In this document: in pieces, positions 46,836 to 55,573 of the stretch
How positions within the stretch are numbered: the stretch's first letter is position 1
Layout: each line of letters begins with the position of its first letter
Assembly: GCF_019457635.1 (NCBI RefSeq)
Contig: NZ_CP080412.1
Coordinates: 372,001-436,000 of the forward strand
Direction of reading: 5' to 3'
DNA: 64,000 nt
Source of the DNA: Shewanella mangrovisoli
GTDB lineage: Bacteria; Pseudomonadota; Gammaproteobacteria; Enterobacterales; Shewanellaceae
Position numbers and translations under genes: made by a program
Notes under the pieces: generated by a model
What the model saw: only the letters and a program-made list of their open reading frames with translations
Database searches by the model: none
Told to the model about the DNA's origin: nothing

Positions 46836-48053
46836 TTAAGCCCCTTTACGGCAAAAAATCAGGCTGGCATTGCTGCCGCCAAAGGCGAAGGAGTTGCTCA
46901 TCACATAGTTAAGCCTGCCATGCTCGGCGCATTGCTTGGGCGCGACTAAAGCTATGTTGGGATCCTGTGGATCTGGCTGCCCATCAAACCTGTGGGGAGG
47001 CAGGGCAAGATGGTGATTATGGGGTGAGAGCAGTAAATAACAAAATGCGGCTTCAATCGCGCCCGCGGCACCTAAGGTATGGCCGACCAGCGGTTTGGTT
47101 GAGCTTGCGGGTGGCGGTGTATCGCCAAATACCGAGGCTACGGCGCGGCTTTCCATCGCATCATTTTTAGGCGTTGCTGTGCCATGTAGGTTTATATAAT
47201 CAATCTGTTGCGCCGATATTTGTGCATCATCAAGCGCGGCCTGCATGGCGGCAATCGCCCCAGCGCCTTCGGGATGTGGCGCCGACATATGGTGCGCATC
47301 GCTCGACTCACCGATACCTGCAAGCAAAACGCAGGCTTCATTTGCAGTGTTGTCTGTCGCTAAGGTCAGGGTAAATAGCGCGGCGCCTTCACCGATATTG
47401 ATGCCATCGCGATTGGCGCTGAAGGGATTGCAATGTCCCTTGGAAACCGATTCTAGGGCGTGAAACCCGTTAACTGTCAGTTGGCACAGGCTGTCGATAC
47501 CGCCGACGATCACCATATCGCACAGCTTGGCCTCGAGTAGGCGTTTGGCGCTGGCAAACACCTTAGCGCTGGAGGAGCAGGCGGTCGAAATGGTGTAGCA
47601 AGGGCCTTGGAGCTCAAATAACTGGCGTAAAAAATCGCTGGTGCTGCCGAGTTCCTGCTGGAAATAATGGTAATCGGCGGGGAAGTGGCCGTGTTGATTG
47701 CGATAGGCCAAGGCGGCTTCGCCCTTCGAAATCCCCGAGGTGCTGGTGCCTAAGACAACGCCGATGCGGTCGGCGCCAAACTCACCTTTGGCTTGCTCTA
47801 CGGCATCGCGAATTTGCAGTGCGGCAGCAAGGAGTAATTGATTATTGCGACAATCGAATTGCGCCAGCGCGGCAGGAATGGTCGGTAACGACTCAGTGAC
47901 GGGCGCAACCAGTGTCGACTCCCCAAATAGCAGAGTATCACTGGTTTGCATGGCACTGGTATCGCCTGCAATCAAGCGGGCTAACACCTGCTCGGGCGTT
48001 TGCCCTAACGGGGTACACAATCCAATTTGTGTAATGGCGACTCTGTTGTTCAT
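46836..48053 (-). CDS. apeO: Beta-ketoacyl-ACP synthase, ApeO-like
   Basis: 405 residues. Cys159 in TISTACSSSAK, His in NLHGTATPKND and His in LVGHTLGAAGAIE form the complete KS triad. It is expected to pair with the chain-length-factor-like protein at 61015-61752 to extend the aryl polyene. A 96-bp spacer separates it from the DUF3261 gene. Confidence 0.9.
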   Translation of the reverse strand: MNNRVAITQIGLCTPLGQTPEQVLARLIAGDTSAMQTSDTLLFGESTLVAPVTESLPTIPAALAQFDCRNNQLLLAAALQIRDAVEQAKGEFGADRIGVVLGTSTSGISKGEAALAYRNQHGHFPADYHYFQQELGSTSDFLRQLFELQGPCYTISTACSSSAKVFASAKRLLEAKLCDMVIVGGIDSLCQLTVNGFHALESVSKGHCNPFSANRDGINIGEGAALFTLTLATDNTANEACVLLAGIGESSDAHHMSAPHPEGAGAIAAMQAALDDAQISAQQIDYINLHGTATPKNDAMESRAVASVFGDTPPPASSTKPLVGHTLGAAGAIEAAFCYLLLSPHNHHLALPPHRFDGQPDPQDPNIALVAPKQCAEHGRLNYVMSNSFAFGGSNASLIFCRKGA

Positions 48054-48149
48054 TGCTGCTTGCTATACCTATGGCCTTTGATCTGAGCAAGGCTAAAGGC
48101 TCATATCAATAGGCTGTTAACGGGTGCCTATGGCATTGTCAAAAGACGA

Positions 48150-48881
48150 TTAAATGGGTTGTATCTCTAACTCAAACTTTGCCTGTGGCATGGTCAAATT
48201 AATGTGTGCTTGCCAGAGGGCATCGTCGGTCTGTTGCTGATAACGAATTTGTATCACTTGAGTCTGGCTATCGCTGCGACTGATCAGCGTGTCTTGGCTA
48301 TAAAACTGGCGACAGGGAAGAGTGTCACACAGTCCTGTCACTAACTCGCCGCCCTCTAAATGGCTTTTAATACTCTGCTCCGGCCAATAGATGAGTTGCA
48401 TCATCGCCATCAGGTATTCAGCCTTAAACTCATCCCCTAGCAAGAGACTCTGTTCACTGCTGAGTGTATTCCCATCGTAAACCAAGGTAAACAATGCCTG
48501 CCCAAGGGGCGCGAGCCCGACCAGCGTCATCCGTTCCCCTTCGAGTTCGAGCTGGGTGAGTAGCTCGTGGGTGTTATCGCCCACCTTAATACTCACCTTC
48601 TGACTAAAGGACTGGGGCGAGGATACCCCAGCTTTGCTGTCACCTTGCTGACTATTACCTTGAATTTTAGGGTCATTCGTCTGCGGCTTATTGAGCGGTT
48701 TATTCGTTGCAGGGCCAAAATCATGGGGCAGTGGTGCTAAGCAGTAACGCATATCTTTCGCCAAACCGACACAGGTTTGCCGATAGAGCAGCTCGCTGCA
48801 TCCCATCAAACCTAGGCTGATAAGGAGCAGGCTACACGTCGCAATAGTTTTGCGACTTTTGGCGTTAAGGCTTAAGCGCAT
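48150..48881 (-). CDS. DUF3261 lipoprotein of the aryl-polyene cluster
   Basis: 243 residues. Lipobox LMGC (Cys ~28). A Gln/Asn/Ser-rich linker (residues ~60-95) precedes a beta-rich domain with MTLVGLAPLGQALFTLVYDG, as in DUF3261 proteins found in aryl-polyene clusters (the apeN-type position). Probably an outer-membrane or periplasmic lipoprotein acting with the LolA-like protein and MMPL exporter in placing the polyene lipid in the outer membrane. Confidence 0.82.
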   Translation of the reverse strand: MRLSLNAKSRKTIATCSLLLISLGLMGCSELLYRQTCVGLAKDMRYCLAPLPHDFGPATNKPLNKPQTNDPKIQGNSQQGDSKAGVSSPQSFSQKVSIKVGDNTHELLTQLELEGERMTLVGLAPLGQALFTLVYDGNTLSSEQSLLLGDEFKAEYLMAMMQLIYWPEQSIKSHLEGGELVTGLCDTLPCRQFYSQDTLISRSDSQTQVIQIRYQQQTDDALWQAHINLTMPQAKFELEIQPI

Positions 48882-48885
48882 CGAA

Positions 48886-50193
48886 TTACACCTCGGCTAA
48901 TTCGCTAACGGCGGGCTCGGCGCTGAGTTCGGCTTCTTGCCGACATAGCTCGACCACCATATTCAGACGTCGCTCGGAATCTTTTACAAAGGGATTTTGC
49001 ACATCCCAAGCATAGCCCGCCAAAATCGAGCAGATCATCTGTTTGATTTTAGGATTCGGATTTTCGTAAAAAATCACATCTTGGAAGCGACCATCGTACC
49101 AAGCCTGCACATAAGTGCGGAAGGTGTTCACCCCTTGCATTAACGGCGCCGAGTACTCGGCTGGCCAATCGACTGTATCGCCATTAAGTTGTTTAAGCAC
49201 GCATTTCGCCGCCATGGATGCCGACTGCATAGCGATAGTCACACCCGATGAGAATACTGGATCGAGGAACTCGCCCGCATTGCCCAGCAGGGCAAATTTG
49301 TCGGTGGCGAGGCGCGATACGTTGGCGGAATAGCCTTTGAGTGTCGCACAGGGCTGAGCGACCTTGGCATTGGCCAGCAATGCTTTCAGGCCGGGTTCTT
49401 CTTTGACTATGGTCAGTAGCTGCTGCTCTAAATCACCTTCGAGACGCGCGAGTAATTGTGGCTCAGCCACGACGCCGAGTGAGCAGCGGCCGTTGCTGAA
49501 GGGAATTAACCAGTACCAAATATCCTGATGCTGCGGGTGTACGCTAATTAAAATCTTGTTCCGGTCGAAGTCGGGATCGCTGATGTTATCTTCAACATGG
49601 GTGAAGATAGCGCTACGGGTCGGCAGTGAAGACGGCGTTTCGAGGTCGAGTAGGCGTGGCAATACTCGGCCAAAACCACTGGCATCGAGCACATATTGCG
49701 CTTCAACTTGGTACAGCTCGCCCTGCTCGTTACGCACGCTTAAGCGTGGATTGGCGCTTAAATCGATTGCCTCAACGGTTTCACCGTAACGGATCTCCAC
49801 CCCAAAGCTTGCTGCGGTATCAGCGAGCAATTTGTCGAAGTTTGCCCGTTGCACTTGGAAGGTTGTGCCCGGCCCTGGGGTAAATTTGTCGGTAAAGTCG
49901 AAGGTGGTATATACCCCATCGCGGCGGAAGGCGGCACCATTTTTATATTGGAATCCCGCCGCATTCAGCGCCTCTAACATGCCTGCTTCTTCAATAAATT
50001 GCATGCAGCAGGGCAGCAGGCTCTCGCCGATAGAAAAGCGTGGAAAGTGTTGTTTTTCTAGCACTAATACGCGTTTGCCTTGCTTATGCAACAGGCTAGC
50101 GGCAATCGAGCCCGAGGGGCCTGCACCAATAATGGCCACATCGACGGAAAGGGAGTGAGACTGTGTGGAGCTTGCAGCGGTAGATGTGGACAT
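48886..50193 (-). CDS. FAD-dependent oxidoreductase, halogenase/hydroxylase-like
   Basis: 435 residues. Dinucleotide motif VAIIGAGPSGSIAA (20-32), FPRFSIGESLLP (50-61), Lys84 in GFQYKNGAAF, WYWLIP (226-231) and GNAGEFLDPVFSSGV. The last three are the features usually used to flag FADH2-dependent halogenases (catalytic Lys, WxWxIP). Related hydroxylases and reductases share parts of them. No membrane segment. It may halogenate or hydroxylate the aryl head group, or act as a desaturase or reductase. Lies between the MMPL exporter and DUF3261 genes with almost no spacing. Absent from the core E. coli ape operon as I remember it. Confidence 0.88.
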   Translation of the reverse strand: MSTSTAASSTQSHSLSVDVAIIGAGPSGSIAASLLHKQGKRVLVLEKQHFPRFSIGESLLPCCMQFIEEAGMLEALNAAGFQYKNGAAFRRDGVYTTFDFTDKFTPGPGTTFQVQRANFDKLLADTAASFGVEIRYGETVEAIDLSANPRLSVRNEQGELYQVEAQYVLDASGFGRVLPRLLDLETPSSLPTRSAIFTHVEDNISDPDFDRNKILISVHPQHQDIWYWLIPFSNGRCSLGVVAEPQLLARLEGDLEQQLLTIVKEEPGLKALLANAKVAQPCATLKGYSANVSRLATDKFALLGNAGEFLDPVFSSGVTIAMQSASMAAKCVLKQLNGDTVDWPAEYSAPLMQGVNTFRTYVQAWYDGRFQDVIFYENPNPKIKQMICSILAGYAWDVQNPFVKDSERRLNMVVELCRQEAELSAEPAVSELAEV

Positions 50194-52713
50194 TTAAATA
50201 ACATTCCTTGTAGGTATCGAGACCTTGTTGGTGGTTAAAACCTGACTGGTGGTCAAAATCAATGGCGAAAGTACAAAGGTAAACCCTATGCCGAGGGATA
50301 GGGTCAATCCAAAATAATGAATAGCTTGGGTTTGGCTAAAGGCGAGTAAGCCAAAGGCCAATAGGGTCGAGCAGGCGGACATAAATACCGCCATCATCAC
50401 AGCCTTGCCATGTTGCGCTGCAGAGGCAAAGAACAAACTGTAATCTATCCCAATCCCGAAGACTAAAATCAGCGCCAGCGTATGAAACAAGCTTAAGGGC
50501 GAGCCGACTAAGCCTAAAATGGCCAAGGTGAGTACCGCAGCCAGTGCAGGCACGGCGACCACTAGGGCGGCTCTTTTAACGCCAAAGCTCAGGCTAAATA
50601 GCAAGAGGGCGATAACGAGCGCCAGCCCCAATAACTTGAGCGTAAGCAGGCGATAATGCCCCATTATCGTGGAGATATCCGCGACTTTATCAATAAGCTG
50701 CACCTGCGGGTCCTCGGCAAAGCGTGCCTTGAGGGCCGTAATATCTTCAATACCACCGAGCAGCACTATGGCGCCGTGGCTTTCATTCCCTAGGTTGGCA
50801 TTATCGGGGCTGGTCGCTGACTCTGTTGAGTGCCCAATCGGCGCTAATCCCTGTGGTGCAAGCCAGAGAGGGGCTAACTGTTTGCCTAGGCCCAGTTCGA
50901 AAAAATCCGTCGGGGTGATATAGCTATCCTTGGCGGCAAGATAGGCGGCAGAAAGCTCAGGTGCTAGGCTGTCATCGAGGCCAATGCTGTATAGCACTGT
51001 GGTTAATTGCGACTGGTAAATCTTGCCCTGCAATTGATACGCCGCATCCTGCTTTTGCTTGCTCGGCAGATAACGGCTGAGGCTGACATAGTTGCCCAGC
51101 TCTTGCTGTTTAATGGCGGCATCGAGCTGCGGACTTAGGGTTTCGAGCCGTTGCAGTAAGGATTCTTCGCTGGGGGCGCGCACCAATAAAAACTGGTTAT
51201 CCGTGCCGCCACTGAGTAATTTTCTGAGCTTGTCTTCAGGCTCAGTCACACTCGCAGGGCTTTGCTGTAAATGGCGAATATCATCGTCGACGTTAAGCTT
51301 GCTGATCCCCAACAGGCAGATTCCCACGAGCACTAAGGCAAACAGACTCAATCCCCATGGCGAGATCAGTTTATTGGAGAATCCGGTGAGTTTCGCAAGA
51401 TAAGCTTGTGCGAGGGTTAACGGACGCTCCCCCGAAGGTAACTTGCTGCCCGCCAATAATGGATAGGCGAGCACTAACGTCAGGTAGGCGCCGAGTAAGC
51501 CTGAGGCGCAGAAAATCGCTACCTGCTGCATGCCAGGAAACGGCGCTAAACCGATACCGACATAGGCTAAGGCACTGGTGATAAAGGCGAGTGAAACTGT
51601 GGGGAAGATATAGGCCACGGTCGCCTGCGCGCTACGCTGATGATCGCTTAAGCGCTCGCAGTAAAAATGAAAGCTGTAGTCGATGGCAATCCCTATCAGG
51701 CTAGTGCCAAAGACGAGAGTGAGTAAATGTAGCTCCCCGAACACGCTTAAGGTAAAAGTCACCGCCAGCAGCAGGCCGCTGCCGATTGTCACCATCGCTA
51801 GCAAGAGTGGCATCACGGAGCGAAAGGCCAGCCAAACCAATGACACTACGCCAAGCAAAGAGGCGAGGCCGAGGACAGAGATTTCACTCTTAGCGGTATT
51901 GGTAGCTTCTATGGCATGGAACAGCGCGCCCGCCTGTAACACTTTAATGCCGGCATATTGGGCGCTGACGGCATTCAGCGCCTGAGTCAGTGCCGCTTGC
52001 TGGCGTAATTGCGCATTAGGGTTAAAGGCGCTTTCGGTGCCCTTTGCCATCACAATGGCGGCCACGCCTTCACTATTATCAACACCTTGTTTGGTATCAA
52101 CACCTTGTGGATGAGCAAGTAAAATCCCTTGGCTGGCGCTCAGCTTCGAACTAGGCGCAAGGGCGAGCAAATTGGCGGGGAACAATAGCAAAGGATCTTG
52201 GGTCAAGAGTTGGCTATTGGCATAACTAAAGGCATTGTAGAGCTGCTGAGTGGCTGAGGCAATTAAGTGCTCGAGGCCATTATGGCTTAAGGCTTCGGTT
52301 TGTTCAGGCGTGAGCAGTTTAAAGCGATAGGGGAAATAAAATTGCCCTAGGGCTTCACCCATCTGCAGATCGGCGCTGCGAATATCGGTAAAGGCGGTAT
52401 TTTGAGTCTTAAGCTGCTCCATCAGGAGTGTGGCCGCCGCAACCGCCTGAGGTTCATCCTCGGCAATTAGAGCGAGATACACTTGATCGGCGAGTGTCGA
52501 TTCCACTTGTTCGAGGGCGCGCGCCGTGAGTGCGTCCTGCTGAAGATGGGGCAACATGGCGAGAATATCGCTTTGAACCTTTGCCCCATTTTGCCACAGC
52601 TGTAGCGTCCACAGGCTCGCCGCCAGCATCAGGCTCAGCCAAATCGCGAAGCGCCATTTAGTCGAGGTTTGCATCAGGCTGTGGCCAATACGTGTGGCAA
52701 TCTTGGGCGCCAT
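50194..52713 (-). CDS. MMPL/RND family lipid exporter of the aryl-polyene cluster
   Basis: 839 residues with duplicated RND topology: one membrane segment plus large periplasmic domain, then five to six clustered segments (~270-420), and again in the second half (~690-830). Segments GTSLIGIAIDYSFHFYCERLSDHQ and LVFGIGIDYSLFFASAAQHGKAVM carry the paired charged TM residues. It corresponds to the MMPL exporter of aryl-polyene clusters (apeM position), which moves the finished polyene or polyene-lipid across the inner membrane. Start codon 10 bp after the LolA-like stop. Confidence 0.9.
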   Translation of the reverse strand: MAPKIATRIGHSLMQTSTKWRFAIWLSLMLAASLWTLQLWQNGAKVQSDILAMLPHLQQDALTARALEQVESTLADQVYLALIAEDEPQAVAAATLLMEQLKTQNTAFTDIRSADLQMGEALGQFYFPYRFKLLTPEQTEALSHNGLEHLIASATQQLYNAFSYANSQLLTQDPLLLFPANLLALAPSSKLSASQGILLAHPQGVDTKQGVDNSEGVAAIVMAKGTESAFNPNAQLRQQAALTQALNAVSAQYAGIKVLQAGALFHAIEATNTAKSEISVLGLASLLGVVSLVWLAFRSVMPLLLAMVTIGSGLLLAVTFTLSVFGELHLLTLVFGTSLIGIAIDYSFHFYCERLSDHQRSAQATVAYIFPTVSLAFITSALAYVGIGLAPFPGMQQVAIFCASGLLGAYLTLVLAYPLLAGSKLPSGERPLTLAQAYLAKLTGFSNKLISPWGLSLFALVLVGICLLGISKLNVDDDIRHLQQSPASVTEPEDKLRKLLSGGTDNQFLLVRAPSEESLLQRLETLSPQLDAAIKQQELGNYVSLSRYLPSKQKQDAAYQLQGKIYQSQLTTVLYSIGLDDSLAPELSAAYLAAKDSYITPTDFFELGLGKQLAPLWLAPQGLAPIGHSTESATSPDNANLGNESHGAIVLLGGIEDITALKARFAEDPQVQLIDKVADISTIMGHYRLLTLKLLGLALVIALLLFSLSFGVKRAALVVAVPALAAVLTLAILGLVGSPLSLFHTLALILVFGIGIDYSLFFASAAQHGKAVMMAVFMSACSTLLAFGLLAFSQTQAIHYFGLTLSLGIGFTFVLSPLILTTSQVLTTNKVSIPTRNVI

Positions 52714-52722
52714 GATTCTGCC

Positions 52723-53580
52723 TTATTCTCTCGGACCAGTGTCTTTAGGCGTTGTCTGGCTGATGGCATATTGGGCTAACTCAGCCTCACTCAGTGGACC
52801 TTGGCGCAGCTCGCTAAAATCGATACGGGTGATATCCTGCGGACTCACGTTGGGTGCGGCACTGAGCAGCACTAAGGCGTGTAGCGTATCGCTGCCTTCG
52901 AGCACCATATGGGCGATGGCCTTCTTCATCAGCGGATCTTTAGGGGTTAATCCCAACTGCCAGTTTGCGCTGCCTGAACTTGAGTCTTCTTGTGGCGACT
53001 TGCCTTGCGCTAAGGGCTCTTGGGCGAAAAAGTGCAGTTCGAAGTTTGCACTTAAGCCCGAAATATCGCCGCCCAGCATGGCATTCACTAGACTCGGTAA
53101 CAAATCACCCATGGCCGCTGCGCTTGCCGAAGCATCGGCTTGGCTGATTTGCACTCGCCCTTGGCTATCTTTTTGGATCAGTTGCTTATCCTTTAAAATC
53201 AGCAAAGATTCGAAGGGGCTTAGTTGTTGCCAGATCAGTCCTTGTGCCTTGTCGAACACAAACTGGCCTTGGCTCACTAGGGGCTTTTTCAGCACTTTAA
53301 GTTGGCGTGATTGCACAAAGTGACCGCGAACCGTCTCGCCAAGATTGAGCTTTTGGCTGAGGGCGAGTAATGCGGCGTTATCTGCGCCTTGGGCGAATAG
53401 TGTTTGGTACTGGCTCGCACCTCTGAGGGTTGAGTCAGTGAGGTTTGCACCATTGAGATTAGAATCGGCAAGGCTCTGCGCCTGTACTGAACCAAGCAGC
53501 AGTGTGCAGCTTAATAGTAGGCTTTGGCAGAACCATTGCGACCACTTAGCTCGTGGCCAATTTGTAAAGAGGGCAATCAT
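52723..53580 (-). CDS. LolA-like outer-membrane carrier protein with a pentapeptide-like insert
   Basis: 285 residues. Signal peptide ending VQA, then a LolA-type domain (LGETVRGHFVQSRQLKVLKKPLVSQGQFVFDKAQGLIWQ). It is likely the periplasmic chaperone for the aryl-polyene product (apeL position). Oddity: between signal and LolA domain (residues ~36-56) is SLADSNLNGANLTDSTLRGA, four pentapeptide-repeat-like units. A second low-complexity Ser/Gln/Gly patch interrupts the domain further on. It overlaps the thioesterase stop by ATGA. Confidence 0.83.
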   Translation of the reverse strand: MIALFTNWPRAKWSQWFCQSLLLSCTLLLGSVQAQSLADSNLNGANLTDSTLRGASQYQTLFAQGADNAALLALSQKLNLGETVRGHFVQSRQLKVLKKPLVSQGQFVFDKAQGLIWQQLSPFESLLILKDKQLIQKDSQGRVQISQADASASAAAMGDLLPSLVNAMLGGDISGLSANFELHFFAQEPLAQGKSPQEDSSSGSANWQLGLTPKDPLMKKAIAHMVLEGSDTLHALVLLSAAPNVSPQDITRIDFSELRQGPLSEAELAQYAISQTTPKDTGPRE

Positions 53581-54011
53581 TCGCTATCCGCCTTTGCAAG
53601 TAGCGGGGCGATTTTGCTGCGGAATATCTCTGGCGTCACAAAGCACATTTCTTGGCTCGTCATATCCACTGCCGCCTGAATGGTATAGCCCTTAGTAATG
53701 CGCTCGCCGCTTGCCGTATCACGGATTTGATAATTGATTTTTAAACGATTTTCCCACTCGACCAACTCGGCGCGCACGGTAATGTGTTGCTCGAAGGTGC
53801 TGGCCTTTACGTATTTGATCTGCAAATCAATAATTGGCCAAGCGTAGTTCGACGCCTGCATTTGGCGATAGTTGTAGCCTAACTCGTCGAGCAATTTGCA
53901 GCGGGCAATCTCGAAATAACGTAGGTAATTACCATGCCAAGTGATCCCCATCGAATCCACATCGTGGAAGGGGATCTGCATGTCCATTTCTATGCTGAGC
54001 AAGGATTTCAT
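53577..54011 (-). CDS. apeK: Acyl-CoA/ACP thioesterase (4HBT hotdog), ApeK-like
   Basis: 144 residues from the ATG at 54011, overlapping the ammonia-lyase stop as ATGA. An ATG at 54026 is also in frame but worse placed. Hotdog thioesterase of the 4HBT/YbgC type: MDMQIPFHDVDSMGITWHGNYLRYFEIARCKLLDELG has the Asp-x-x-x-x-x-His pattern. It probably releases or edits acyl chains from the ACP. Confidence 0.87.
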   Translation of the reverse strand: MKSLLSIEMDMQIPFHDVDSMGITWHGNYLRYFEIARCKLLDELGYNYRQMQASNYAWPIIDLQIKYVKASTFEQHITVRAELVEWENRLKINYQIRDTASGERITKGYTIQAAVDMTSQEMCFVTPEIFRSKIAPLLAKADSE

Positions 54012-55573
54012 CGGCACACTTCCCATTCGCCCGCTTGGATTTTCGCAACGGTTTGGCGCAATACGGCTTCGAGCGGTCTGTCTTCGACTAATGGCTCAAA
54101 GTCAGCGCGCACTTGGGCGAGCGTGGTTGCTAGCGATGGCGTCAGCGAGGCTTCGTCTAACTCGTTCTGTGTGATGCGCAGACCAATGCCTTGGGTCATG
54201 GCGAGCAGGGCAGCCGCGGCGACTTGTTCTGTCAGCTGCAACACGCGCATACAGTCACGGGCGGCGATAGTACCCATGCTGACTTTATCTTGGTTATGGC
54301 ATTCGGTTGAGCGAGAGAACACGCTCGCAGGCATAGTGTGTTTGAGCGCCTCTGCGGTCCATGCCGAAACCCCGATCTGTACCGCCTTAAAGCCATGGTT
54401 GATGGCACGGCGCGCGCCAGTAGAACCCGAAAGGTTAGCGGGTAAACCGTTGTTAAACTTAGGATCCATCACTAGTGCCATTTGGCGGTCGATAAGATCG
54501 GCGATGTTGGCCACAGTGTTTTTTAAGGAATCCATCGCAAAGGCAATGTGTCCACCGTAAAAATGGCCGCCGTGGAGAATATGCTCGCCTTCACCATCGA
54601 CTATGGGGTTGTCGTTGGCGCTGTTGACTTCGGTTTCGATAAATTGGCGCATAAAGGGCAGTGCATCCTGCAATACGCCAATGATGTGCGGCGCGCAGCG
54701 GATGGAATATCTGTCCTGCAATCTGTCGGAATTGCGCGGGTGAACATGGTGGTTCAAATCTTCCCTAATCCAGGTCGCGATTTGGTTTTGTCCCGGATGG
54801 GGTTTGGCGGCAAACAGAATATCGTCGAAATGGTTCGAGTTACCTTTGAGGGTTAACGACGCCATGGCGGTAATGCGGCTGGCTAAACGCGCTAAATATT
54901 GTGCGCGATCAAAGGCTAAACAGGCTAATGCCGTCATCACTGCCGTGCCATTCATCAGGGCTAAACCTTCCTTGGGGCGCAGCACATGGGGCGTGATGTT
55001 CAGCTCACGGTAAACCTCTTGGGTGGCTCTGCGCTCGCCGTTATAAATCACTTCGCGCTCGCCAACTAGCGCGGCGGCCAAGTAAGACAATGGCGTTAAG
55101 TCACCGCTGGCACCGACCGAACCTTCCTCTGGGATCACCGGCACTATATTGAGATTAAGCAAGGTTTCGATGCGCTTTAAGAGCTCATAGGTCACGCCGG
55201 ATTTACCAATGGCGAGGGAGTTTAAACGGCAAACCATCACGGCGCGCGCCTGCATCACGCTCAAGACTTCGCCGAGGCCACAGCCATGGAAGCGGGATAA
55301 GTGCAGTGGCAATTCGTGGACTAAATCGAGACTTACGTTGACTGTGCAAGAGTCGCCATAGCCGGTGGTGACGCCATAGACCACACCTTCTTCGTGTAGC
55401 AGGCTGTCGATAAAGCGGGCGCCCTTTTGGATATAAGCTTGGTAATCGGCATCATCACAAAGTTTGACTTTAGCACCCTTAGCAACGGCGACGACTTGCT
55501 CTAATGTGAGTAACTGACGGCCAAATTCGATTGGCTGCTCAGTGGTTGTCGTGTGAGTAACTGCGTGGCTCAT
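54008..55573 (-). CDS. Aromatic amino acid ammonia-lyase (HAL/PAL/TAL family)
   Basis: 521 residues. The MIO cofactor is formed from Ala155-Ser156-Gly157 (GSVGASGDLTPLSY). VYGVTTGYGDS supplies the catalytic Tyr loop. The family includes histidine, phenylalanine and tyrosine lyases. The residue pair that sets substrate choice aligns by eye to Phe95-His96 (LSRFHGCGLG), unlike Ser-His of HAL or His-Leu of the Rhodobacter TAL. In this cluster it most plausibly makes coumarate or cinnamate, the starter for the acyl-ACP ligase. Start overlaps the upstream stop by ATGA, so it is translationally coupled. Confidence 0.9.
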   Translation of the reverse strand: MSHAVTHTTTTEQPIEFGRQLLTLEQVVAVAKGAKVKLCDDADYQAYIQKGARFIDSLLHEEGVVYGVTTGYGDSCTVNVSLDLVHELPLHLSRFHGCGLGEVLSVMQARAVMVCRLNSLAIGKSGVTYELLKRIETLLNLNIVPVIPEEGSVGASGDLTPLSYLAAALVGEREVIYNGERRATQEVYRELNITPHVLRPKEGLALMNGTAVMTALACLAFDRAQYLARLASRITAMASLTLKGNSNHFDDILFAAKPHPGQNQIATWIREDLNHHVHPRNSDRLQDRYSIRCAPHIIGVLQDALPFMRQFIETEVNSANDNPIVDGEGEHILHGGHFYGGHIAFAMDSLKNTVANIADLIDRQMALVMDPKFNNGLPANLSGSTGARRAINHGFKAVQIGVSAWTAEALKHTMPASVFSRSTECHNQDKVSMGTIAARDCMRVLQLTEQVAAAALLAMTQGIGLRITQNELDEASLTPSLATTLAQVRADFEPLVEDRPLEAVLRQTVAKIQAGEWEVCR

